DNA from: Thozetella sp. PMI_491
Taxonomy: Eukaryota > Ascomycota > Sordariomycetes > Chaetosphaeriales > Chaetosphaeriaceae
Length of the DNA stretch: 64,000 bases
Direction: 5' to 3'
Assembly: GCA_021432635.1 (NCBI GenBank)
Contig: MU270125.1
Coordinates: forward strand, 1-64,000
Below, in pieces: positions 47,449 through 57,666 of the stretch (the first letter of the stretch is position 1; each line of letters begins with the position of its first letter). The notes under the pieces were generated by a model, which was given only the letters and a program-made list of their open reading frames with translations, was not told the DNA's origin and did not search any database. The position numbers and the translations under genes were made by a program.

Positions 47449-49042
47449 GGTGGGCGGGCGGGCGTGCGTACGGCAAGCTCGCGTCCTTTGTTGGTTTGTC
47501 TGGGAGGGGCGGGAGTGGCGATGAGTGTGCAAATGCCGGGAAGGGGAAGCGACTGTTATTATTTAAAGAGGCTGGATTATTCCGACAGGATCTGGGTCTT
47601 TAGCGTTCGGTGGTCCGGTTTGGAGAGACTCCGACTGTGTTGGCTGTTCGCCAGAGCCCACTCCAAAAAAAAGCGCCGAACCAATGCGAGCAGGCTGTAG
47701 GAGTACGCAAAGTCCGCCAGAGCCCCAATTTTGTCTTGCAAGCATATCAGGGGGGCTGACTGTCCGTTCCGCTCGTTCGTTCTTCCTGCGGCTGTCCCGC
47801 GCTCGCAGGCTGAGGGTGTGTGAGAGCGAGGACGGCGGCCCTTTTTACACTCGAGTTTCCACGGCGCATCGTACTGGGCGAAACATTCCTGTCCGACGTC
47901 CCTCCCCTTCCCCCCTCCCCCCCCTCTCTCTGTGCTCGTGGACTTTGCACTTGCACCTTCCCCAAAGCTCGCGAATCGTGTCAGCCATCGCAGCGCAAGG
48001 TTTCATTTGGGTTTTCGATAGATGGCACGACCGCCGACCACCCAGTGCGAACGGGAGACGCGCCTCCTGCCTAGGCTACGTCGGCAGGATCGCACGGCCT
48101 CCGGGCGTGACCTTGCGTCATCTCAGATCGATCGCAGCCCCAGCTCCCGGCACGATAGGACCTCTTGTCCATTCTGCTACTGCAGCCTCGTATCAACAGA
48201 TAGCCCTGGAGCCAGGAGTCAGGGAGCCAGTGGTCCAGTGGCGGCTTACCGCCAGCTGTCGTGGCACGCTCCTTCCCGGACGCTAGTCCTCGTGGACGAA
48301 GATGCTGGAACACTAGCTACAGCTTCCTGCTGACCTTGATGGGCCTGGACCCAGCCATTCGTCCCTTGTCTCTTATCTCTCTCTCTTTCACGGAAAGGCT
48401 GTACCTGCCTTAGGTGCCGGAGGGCCATACAATTAGAGTTATTGAGCCCCCTACCTTAGGTAGTACCTACTTATCTCGTCTATTTTTTTTGAAGCCGTAT
48501 GGTCCGGAGACAGCCGGTAAGTAGTTCATCCCATTTCTATATTGGGGAATGCCGAGGCCCACATCCCTCCGCCATATCCGACCAACGACCTAACCCTCCT
48601 CCCTCTGGGTGAGAGCCCGACGCCCTGGTCGACAGAATTAAGACATTACTTGGCCCCTAGGCACGGATTACATATCACTCGCGGGTTCCGTTTAGTCACT
48701 GGATGTAGAGCGCAATCGACCACCAGTATGGTGAACTCTGCTCGTACAACCCTCAGCCCAAGCCACCAAACACAGCTTTCTCAAAGGGGCGGTACAAGTT
48801 GACGACAGTTTCTTTTGCTTTTTCTAACCCAGTTCCTCCTTTTTCTGTGGTTCTGTCATGCCTCGTTAGATATTGTACAAGCTGTGTAGAGCAAAACGAT
48901 GCACCGTCGCTAATGCAAAGCCAAGACTGATGCCAGAGCAAAATAAAACTCTCGATGAATCCCAAACTAAGATAACCCAGAAAAAAGAGATACATGGAAT
49001 GCATGCTCGTACATCATAACGTTCGTAACATCGCGGCGCTCC
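47449..49042. other. intergenic
   Basis: FSH promoter, then about 1 kb of short random frames, then the 3' side of the Ser/Arg-rich gene. A plus-strand frame of 200 codons from 47684 has random composition. Motifs of the type CCTACCTTAGGTAG occur near 48.45 kb, common in fungal intergenic DNA. Confidence 0.5.
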
Positions 49043-49873
49043 TCACCTTGTGCGCCCCATGACCGTGCCCTTCGCGGCCGGTCCCAGTACCAGGTTGCCC
49101 AGCGCCATCGTGGTGGCCTGGCGCATCATGGCATGTGAGATGCCTCCCTTGCGTTTCGGAGCCTTGCGGTCCATGAATGTGTCGATCGCGGCGGCGCCGA
49201 TGGCTGCTGCTGCAACTTTGGTGCCCTTCATGCCGATCCACGGGCTCGGGTCGTTGCGCTGCTTGAGGGCAGCCACCGCGCCAGCCTCGAGCGCGCACCG
49301 CATGGCGCTGGTGATCACGCCGTTATTTTTCTTCTGCTGGGACGAGTTGGAATTAGAGCCACTGCTCCGCGACGACGAGTTGGTGCGCGAGGCGCCCGGC
49401 CGCTTTCCCGCTCGCATGTCCTTGCTCCGGCTGGACGACGGCGGGTAGTAGTGCTCCCGGTCGGCGTCGCGGGTGCGCCCACCGCCGGCCCCGGAGCGAG
49501 AGGCACGCGACGAAGAGTGCGAATGCGAAGAGGACCCAGACGAGCTCCGCCTGCCGGAGTCACGGTAGCGATCCGATGAGCTGCTGTGTCGGGAGGAGTC
49601 GGCGGAGCGGCGGGGCCGGTCTCGATCCCTTGGTGATGATGGCGTGGCGCGAAAGCCGACCTCCTCGCCCTCGTCGCCTGAGAGGTAGTACTTGTCCCTC
49701 GGGTCATAGTACGAGTCGTCTCTATGGGCCACCGGACGGCGGGAGTGGCTCCCATCGTCCCGGACTCTTGGCTCCGGGGCACTGCCTCGCCGGTCGTAGG
49801 CGCTAGCAGACACCGGGCTGTAGGCGTCGCGGGTTCTCGGCTCGAACTCGCTGTATTTACGCGAGCGAGCCAT
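49043..49873 (-). CDS. low-complexity Ser/Arg-rich protein with conserved-looking C-terminus, unknown
   Basis: A single exon of 276 aa. Residues 1-180 are disordered: many Arg, Ser, Asp and Tyr, with serine runs (SSRHSSSSDRYRDSGRRSSSGSSSHSHSSS), multiple RDR/RS dipeptides and a poly-Asn/Ser/Gln linker. Residues about 185-276 are different: small-residue helices (MRCALEAGAVAALKQRNDP, KVAAAAIGAAAIDTFMDRK, MMRQATTMALGNLVLGPAAKG) resembling glycine-zipper-like membrane-associating segments. It is on the same strand as the FSH gene. I do not recognise the family. The last codons (ACA AGG TGA) also contain a possible donor site, so a further 3' exon cannot be excluded. Confidence 0.7.
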   Translation of the reverse strand: MARSRKYSEFEPRTRDAYSPVSASAYDRRGSAPEPRVRDDGSHSRRPVAHRDDSYYDPRDKYYLSGDEGEEVGFRATPSSPRDRDRPRRSADSSRHSSSSDRYRDSGRRSSSGSSSHSHSSSRASRSGAGGGRTRDADREHYYPPSSSRSKDMRAGKRPGASRTNSSSRSSGSNSNSSQQKKNNGVITSAMRCALEAGAVAALKQRNDPSPWIGMKGTKVAAAAIGAAAIDTFMDRKAPKRKGGISHAMMRQATTMALGNLVLGPAAKGTVMGRTR

Positions 49874-50460
49874 CGTTCTTGGCGGTTTGGATGTGCTTCA
49901 GACTAACTAAACTGAAAAAGGTTTGGATAGGAGGGTGGAAGGAATACGACGGCGTCAGTATGATGTCTCACTTAATCTCTGGTCTGGGAAAGATCGTATC
50001 CTTTCTCGGTGAGGGAGGGCGAGGCTTGGGGCATTTATTCCACAGCACACCCAACGCAGGGGTCCTTGGGGCGATGTTGGGCGACCCTCCAGAAGCTAGA
50101 GCGACAACGATCCGTGAGTGACGGCGGAGCATATCGTCACTGGCGCCGATCGCCTGGGCTCATTGGCCGGGTGGTGGGTGCGGGGGTGTAGATATGCATA
50201 CAGGGTCCAATGGCATGGTACGTGGTGAGATCATCGCGCAGGGAGGGACGCCGCCCCCCCCCCCTAAACTCCCTTGACAGCTGTTTGACTCAAGTCTCCC
50301 ACGCCGTTGGAACTAATGGAAGCCAGGAGAAGGTGGGGAAATCGGATGGAATCGACCAGGAAACCCCATGACGAAGGGCGGTTCGTAGTCTGGGTCTAGC
50401 TGTCAATCTCCTCGAATCGCGCGCGCTGATGTTTCGCTCTCTCGTAGAGGACCGAAATCC

Positions 50461-50556
50461 TAGGTGTGTACTCTGTCGTGCGACATCCTTGACATCACTC
50501 GTAAGACTTTCAGAGGCGTGAATTCCAAGATCGAGTCCTGTCGCACAGAGTACCTA
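50461..50556. repeat. imperfect 18-bp inverted repeat enclosing about 53 nt
   Basis: The left arm begins TAGGT and runs through TACTCTGT to GCGACA (50461-50485); the right arm TGTCGC-ACAGAGTA-CCTA (50539-50556) is complementary apart from two small bulges in the left arm. The whole 96-nt segment could fold as one stem-loop. It does not have tRNA D-arm and T-arm signatures. Confidence 0.65.
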
Positions 50557-50646
50557 ATGCCATACCTGCTAGCTGGTTTGGTCTGAGCCCCGGGTCAATC
50601 TGAACCGTTATGCGGCATTTGGCGAAGGTGGGGGATCTGAGGACGG

Positions 50647-50737
50647 CTGATGATCGGTCCTTGAGGAAAGAGCCGCTGAAACCACCGCTCTTCTGACGTC
50701 AGGACCGACCGAGAAGGAGCTTGGACGATCATCAGCA
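50647..50737. repeat. nested inverted repeat containing a perfect CRE
   Basis: The outer arms GCTGATGATC (50647-50656) and GATCATCAGC (50728-50737) are exact complements. Inner arms GGTCCT (50657-50662) and AGGACC (50702-50707), plus AAGAGC/GCTCTT, extend the fold. TGACGTCA at 50695-50702 is the canonical palindrome bound by ATF/CREB-type bZIP factors. Confidence 0.65.
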
Positions 50738-51926
50738 TAAGCATCGACCCGCAACTTGTCCGATGTGCACTTCTATCTGAATCCTATCTGGGCCGTCCCA
50801 AACATCCGAGACAAGGAGATATCCGTCCAGCCATCCGGAGGTCCATTCCGGCAGTGATGAGCCCACTTCGCCTGCGTTGATAGCCAGCATGGACCGAAGT
50901 CGAGGTTGGGACCTCCGACAGCACCGCCCAATACAAAGGCACTCGATATTGCATATGCAGACGCTGAAAGACCTGCACGTCCGCATTTGCATCATCGACT
51001 GCCGGGTACGTATCCCCCTCTTTCTCTACCTGTCGCCTGCGTCAAGTTTTGCCTGTCAAGCCGTCAACCAGGCCACCGGAGCGGCAGGTCCGGCGCGGGA
51101 TGGCCTCCCAGTCGGCCTGCTTCTCCTATCCCAATGGGCCATGCATTTCGTCGATCATCAAGACGATATCATCGTACTTACTGCAGAAGCCGATGCAGCC
51201 AATGGTATCCGAATACGTATGCCGTGTCCATGTGTACGCAATGATGATGAGCTCCTTTGCTCCTCGCTGGGGGACTGGGGGAGGGGAGGCTACCTGCGTA
51301 AATCTCTGGCTCGCCTCTGTCTTGCATCGGCGAACAGAGAAGAGAAGGTTCAGGCATCCAACAAGTAGCCTTTCCCTTTGCGATTCTCGTTCACTACAGA
51401 GTCAGTCCCGAGTTCCGTCCCGCCTCCCACCGCCTGTTGTCCAGCCTCGCAGCTGCATTCTGCAGAGATTTGGCCGATTGCATCATCAGCTGAGTCCCTA
51501 GATGGTTCGAGTAGATTCCGGTCTAGGGAGATATACCTGACTGGGTAGACTCTCTTCCGCCTCTGTCTGAGGACCAGGCGTCATCAAGCAGCTCTAGTGT
51601 CGCCGGATTGTGTCCGAGCTGCCGTATCTCGGCCCATCGAGGCACACCTCCCAAGACTGTTCGACTGTTCGAAGTGTGAGAATTCAGGTATTTCACGCGT
51701 GCACGGCAGGTCGATGAGGCAATAATGTTTGACGCAAGAAAATGGTAATCTTTAATGTTTCTCTACGGAAGCCTCCTCTAAAGCACCCCGACGCCTCGTC
51801 TAAGCCATACCAATGCTGGATTAACCACTGCAAACCACACGAAGCATCATGATTAGAAGACTGTGGACTAGCCTTTTAGCTGACAGCTAGCTGGTAGCTG
51901 GGTATATAAAAATGTAGCCCCATGGC

Positions 51927-53908
51927 CTACCAGTGGTGCTGGTAAGGGAAGTCGAGATAATCCTGCGGCACAGTGGGCCAGTGGTCCACGCCGTCCTGGA
52001 TCACCATGCTCATGCCACCCAGCAGATGGCTCTGGATGTGGCAATGTAGCAGCCACGCGCCAGGGTTCGTGACGTGGTACCGCACGACCATCCATGCCGG
52101 TTCAGTGTTGGCTGGCGGGGTCGCGAGGGTGTCCCGCCTTGGAGGGTCGACCAGGTTGAAGTTCTGCGGCATGGCCTTGATCGCGTCCGCAACGCTCGTG
52201 TAGTTGAAGGCGCCGGTGCCCGCCCCGATCTGCCACATCTTGTTGCCGTGCTTGTGGATCGGGTGCGCGGGCATGGGGAAGGACTTGGTGACGAAGATGA
52301 GGTCAACCCACGTGTTGTTCATCGTCGTGATAGTTACGTTGTTCATCAGGTCCGGCTGCGGGCTGAACAGCAGCGGGTTTTCGTTGTCGAGCTGCGCGGG
52401 GTACACGCTGCCGTTGAGCGCCCACTGGTAGCTCGCGCCGGCAACGGCCAGCTCCAGGCGGAAGGTCTGGTCGGCTGTCTGGGAGATGGGCGAGGGCGGG
52501 TACGCTTTCTGCATTCCTTGGTTGTAAAAGACGACATCTGCCGTGGTGTTGACGCCTACTTCATCGATGTACCCTACGGTCTCGCGGGTGAATGGGTCCT
52601 GGTCGTCCCGGCGATATGACAGCGTCGCGTAGCCGGCCACCATCTGGGCCGCCGCCGTCGATGCCACACGGATGGTGTAGTCACCCGCGTTCTCGAGCTT
52701 GACAAGGATAGAGTACCGGTCGCCGTTCGTCACGCCGATGGCTTCGACGAGCTGGGGCACGATGTACTCTCCGTCGACCGCATACACATACACTGGGAGC
52801 TCGTCGATGGAGAAAGAGACGGTCATCAAGCCGAAGGTGCCGATGACGTCAAGCGCAAGCCACGTCTCCTTGTCGCACTTTGTCTTCTCGACCTCGATGA
52901 CAGCGCGGGATCCGTTAGTCGGCGTGCAGACGTCGAAGATCTCGGGCGGCACGGCGGAGAGATTCGTCGGCATGCCGGCGGCAAGCACACCGGCAATGAT
53001 TTCCTTGGGAAGGCAGCTGTGAAACCACTGTCAGCTACACTTGAAACGAGCACAACAAACGGCGCGCTGCGCTGAGGCCGGCTAGGACGTACGCTTTGGG
53101 GGTGAAAGAGGAGACATTGGCGATCTGAAGGAACAGCTTCTGCTGGGGGCTCAGCAGGGAGGCAATCTTCTCGGGCGACCAGCAGTCAACCTTGCCCTCG
53201 CCGTTGATCAGAATCGAATCGTAGCAGGGCAGCTCAATGGCCGAGGCAGTCTCGATCGCCCACCCGTCGTCGGACGTCACGTGTCGGAAGTCACTGAGGA
53301 CGAGCGGCGCGACGTTGGCGATAGCCTTCTCGATAGCCAGGAGAGTGTCGGAGTCCTCAGAGATGAAACTGAACGGATTCTGCACTGATTTCTTGGGACG
53401 GATGATGATGGGGCCGTACTGGCCGTCGTCGAGCTGTCCGCGCTGGTGGGCATGGTACCAGTAGCTGCCGTACTGAGTGGCGGTCCACTGATACAAGAAA
53501 GAGTCGCCAGAGGCGATCTGCCTCTGCGAGACGCCCGGCACGCCGTCTGACCACGGGGTACCCTCCATCTCGATGCCTATAAGGAGCTGTCAGTTAGAGC
53601 TCGTCGTGTCTCCGGTCCGGGTCTCGAGGGCTCGGCGTACCGTGGAAGTGCATGGTCGTGTTGAACGGCATCTCATTCCGCACCGTCACCTGAACCTCGT
53701 CGCCTTGGTTGATCTCGAGCAGCGGGCCGGGGAACTCCCCGTTGATGAGAATCATCTTCCGGCTGAAGCCATCTGGTGCGTGGTCCTCCCAGGTCAGGGT
53801 GAGCTCGAACGTCCGGGGTCCCGTGCAGGGCGGTAGCGACGACTTGAAGCCCAGCGTGGAGGGCAGCAGAGCGGCCACGCCCAGCAGCAGCGCGAGAGGA
53901 CGCATCAT
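51927..53908 (-). CDS. secreted multicopper oxidase (fungal ascorbate-oxidase/laccase type)
   Basis: Three exons (53908-53641, 53576-53093, 53016-51927) give 613 aa. The signal peptide is MMRPLALLLGVAALLPSTLG. All copper-binding clusters are visible: HFHG (H87, H89), WYHAH (H131, H133), HPIHKHG (H502, H505, H507) and HCHIQSHLLGGM (H575, C576, H577, H581, M586). The Met at the type-1 axial position suggests a lower-potential site than Leu- or Phe-type laccases. Three cupredoxin domains fill the chain and there are many N-glycosylation sequons. No C-terminal membrane helix is present, so it is not a Fet3-type ferroxidase; no ferric permease gene is nearby. It probably oxidises phenols, ascorbate-like compounds or metal ions outside the cell. 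Both introns (64 and 76 nt) keep frame. Confidence 0.92.
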
Positions 53909-56900
53909 GTCTTGTATATTGCCTCTTGGTAAGGTGTGAGTATGGTCCGGTCTGAGTGAGGCTCTGCGGATGAACAAGCGCTCATGGATCGAGGGCGCCT
54001 CTCGGGTGACCGTTGTCCCAAGGGCGACGTTTAAGTAGACACGACCCCTTGCAGATCGAGCGCCCCCATCAGAGAGGTTGTATGCACACCGTCAGCTCTA
54101 GTCGCCTCATCCGCCTTGACTAGGACTAGCAATCCAGGTTACTTGGAGAGCCATTGACTTACAGGGGCTGTAAAATTAGGTGACCTATTGCGGGCACCGG
54201 AGGCGCATAGGAATGCAGAAGGCAGCCACTCAGCCAAGCAGCCCAAGTTTGGATGGATCACACTCGTCGTTTACCGAAGTGCAGTTCTTGTATCACTCTA
54301 CTTGCTCCTTTCACTAGCCTCATCTAGGCAAGATGCCACTAAAAGGGCGAAAAGCTAATTACTTCAAACCTGCTGCCCTGGGCTTAGGCCGGCTTGGCCC
54401 AGCTTACATTGGTCTCTCTAGCCATCACCAGGTCAGCCAACTAGTGATGTTGTTATATACGACCAGAGCTCTTCGGCTGCAAGGTATCTACAGGGCCGTA
54501 ATTCCCAGACAAAGGGCAATGTCTCCCTCTTACCCGCTCTCTCTCTACCTCTCTACCTCTACGGTCTCACGTCGGCGGGATCCGGCGAGCAGAAGACAGA
54601 GACAGCCGTGGGATTTCCTTGTCCACTCGGGTCAAGCTTCGGAGGAGAATGAAACTCGGGCGAGGAGCCGGAGGAACGCCTGAGTCCCGCTGATCGTTGA
54701 TATCCACCATCTTTGTTGTCTCATGTCCAAAGTCGGGCTAGGCGACTCTCAGTCGCCTCTCTCTCTTTTTCGCCCTGCCTCTCAACACTGCCTCGTGGGG
54801 CCCTCGAAAACAAATGCACAAAGGTACAAGATCCCGACTACAGTCAGCGCCGAACTTTTTAGCGCAACTTCCGAGATTTCGGCAGATTCGGGTTTAGTGA
54901 GAATCCATGCAGGAGTGGCTGCTTCCTTTGATGTTTTATTCGCTTGGTTTACTGGTTTTCGCACAACCACCGGATCTGGAGAGGTATTCGGTACCCTGCC
55001 AAAGCTGCTTGCCTGTTTGCCTGCCAACTGGGGCGCTTCTACGTGGCGGGGACGCGATCCGTGCATGACGGCAACCGGGCGACTGGTGCCATGTCATCGT
55101 CGTTGGATAGCGTTAAGAAATTTCCCCTGTCGTCGCGTATGGAGATAGTCAGCCCTTGGCCGGGGGAGGCTTAGCCCGCTGTGGATCGTCATTGGCACCT
55201 TCAGCCCTGCCCAGATTATTGGCATCTTCTGGCAAATGGGCCTGCACAGACGCGGCTACGGGGGCCAATCACACGAGACTCACTCTCCCTGGCCCTTGCT
55301 GCCAAGCTTGCCCTTACCTGCCTCATCGTTTGTGTGTACATACGCTGCTCGTGTCTCTCCGGCTCAAGCTGCATGCTGGGGACTGGGAGCCTGAAGCCTG
55401 CTGACATGACCTGCAGACCTGCAGAGCAGCCCAGGTCGTATTCCCCCAGGCGTCTACCGTATTTGTTGACTAATTTAAGCAAGGACCTGCAGTGCAACCG
55501 ACGAACCGAGGACGACGAGCCCTGTCGACTACACCTTTACCTTAGGGTGGGAGGTGCTGTTACTAACTAAATCGAGTTGTCAGGGGTTAATCTCTAGCCA
55601 CGGGGTATTGCAGGGGCGGTCCTATAGGTAGGCCGCATGCCATAGCCTCCTCCATGCAGACATCGCCATGCAAACATCACCCCAGCCTGCTTTTTCGAGA
55701 TCCTCGGTCGCTACCCTCCTCTTTCTTGATTGACAGGTTCTATGAAAGGCTACCAAATTACATTCCGCCGGCCGAGCCAGCAGCATCGTAACATCCTCGA
55801 AAGGGAGCCGGTCGCCGAGATTGCAGGCTCACTTGTCAGACAAGACGCAAAACTTTGTCTTGGATAGCCAATGGGTCCCTACATGGAAAGGCAAAAAAGG
55901 GTTGTCATTGTGTGACAAGCCCCGACAAACTTGCCCCATGACAGTTCCTTCTAGCTCACAAAAAAAAAAACCTTTATACCAGATGTCTTTTCTTGATCCG
56001 CCGGATCCGGTGGTGAGCGTGCCTCGCTCCCCGGTATGTCCATTTACATAAATGTACAAAGTAAGATCCAGGACAGCTGAAACCCCCGTCTTGGACCAAT
56101 CACCACTCTTACGTCCACACGCAGCCCGGCTAACACGATCACTCAAGGTTACAATATCTTCCAGGAGCAATAGCACCTGTTTCAGGATATGCCATCATAC
56201 TTCCTTCCCCTCTCTGCCGGCTCTCCAGCTGCCAACAGTCCCCGGCTTCTTCGCGAACATACACCTCGTTGACCCATCCTATCTCGCGGTCCGGACATCA
56301 TTCTGCTGTGGGTGATGAAGCCTCCTCGTGAGAATCCTACGCCGATCCGATGCCGTAGACCTGTGTGTACATCGGCCCCTTCGCGACTTCTCCCAACCGT
56401 GAGGCCTTGTCTGATGCTTCCCGCTCACCGAACTCACCCGTGTGTAGCGCCGGAGAATTTCCAGCTTCTCGAAGTCTACGTAGACACTAAGCCGCGTCCT
56501 TCGGAGGGTAAGTTGGGCTTCTTGAAACATATGACTCCTCAAGGCTCTAGAACTTGGAACTTGGGCCTGGTATCAAGCCTGTCATGTGGGATTATGACCG
56601 ATTTGTAGCGGCAACCTGATGGGAAGCTCGCCAAACCCTCTTTTGCGAGGCAAATCCGAAGGTCTGCTGTGCCGTCCCGGAGGATGGGTGCCAGCTCGTT
56701 GTTTTCTGTTTCCCAAATCTTAGTCGCTGCATATCCAGCTCCCTCTCTCGGACTAGATGCTGACTGTAGCCCGACCGCTCCGAGACTGGCCTGTCCGACA
56801 GCGCTGCTGCCGGTAGCATCTCGTGAACAAACAGAAGCAAAACTCACCACCTCAATTGAGATCTGAGTATCCCCTGTAAGCATTCTCTCGTAAAAACATG

Positions 56901-57666
56901 CGCCTATGGCAGAACACGCCGGCAGCCCTAGATAATATGGTGCTACAACCCCTTGTACCTCTCTTTTCGGTTATGTGCTGGTTAGAATCCTCCCGGTTTG
57001 CTAGAATAGCACGAAATTTTACGCCAATACGGTTTCTCCAACGACTAGAAAGGTCGGTATAATGAAAGGGCCGCGTAGTTCTACTGCACGACGTTAGAGG
57101 ATGCTCTGTAGTCAATCTTATCTTGGCGTGGATGGTATACTAGCCCTCTAGAGTAGTTCTCCGGAATAATACAGCGCCGCAGGGTAAACACAATTATATC
57201 CTGTTGCGAATTTACCCGCAAACTGATAGATAGGCGAACACCTGAGCTTCCTCGTGATCCTACTCCCGGCTCGTGCTCGGGACATTTATAATAAGCTAAG
57301 TTGAGTAATAAGGCGGGCTTAGGTATTTTGTGCTACCTACGTTCTGCACTTGGTATGACCAATTTAGCTATTGCACGCAACTTTGTATCCTTGGGGCAGA
57401 ATTAAACCTCTAGAGCCTTCCCTGCTTCTGGAGTTATCTAGAATAGTTGTTGCCCGTAATCGCCCATAGCGGAGAAGAGGGGCACGTTGGCCGGAGTGGG
57501 CCGCGCATCGCCCCACCCGCAACGGCCGGGCCCGTTCCCTCAGAGCTTCCCTTGTTGATTGCATCATCAGCCATCTCGGCGCCTAAAGCTCTCGACGACA
57601 AACCGAATGCCGACCCTGAGCACCCACGAGTAGAAGCACGCTAGCTCCGAGGGGCCCAAAGACGGC
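53909..57666. other. 3.7-kb intergenic region
   Basis: This carries the multicopper oxidase promoter, then DNA without a recognised gene. It becomes AT-rich between 56.9 and 57.45 kb. One plus-strand piece ending at a GTAAGT-like donor near 56.51 kb and one 114-codon minus frame (56539-56883) look slightly protein-like but lack partners. Confidence 0.5.

Larger units (their letters stand above)
49874..51926. other. intergenic with two hairpins
   Basis: No gene is recognised. A plus-strand frame of 163 codons from 50877 has no protein-like features. Two compound inverted repeats at 50.46-50.74 kb are listed separately. Confidence 0.5.

Noticed and set aside
47684-48286. 200-codon plus-strand open frame
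   Set aside because: Random composition in an intergenic region; no start context, domain or splice logic.
50461-50556. tRNA gene suggested by complementary ends
   Set aside because: No D-arm GG, no GTTCRA T-loop and no fitting anticodon stem; the arms are too long for an acceptor stem.
56312-56883. Possible exon NFQLLEVYVDTKPRPSE before a GTAAGT-like donor, and an opposite 114-codon frame
   Set aside because: No acceptable upstream start or downstream exon found, and the two overlap on opposite strands; left as unsupported.
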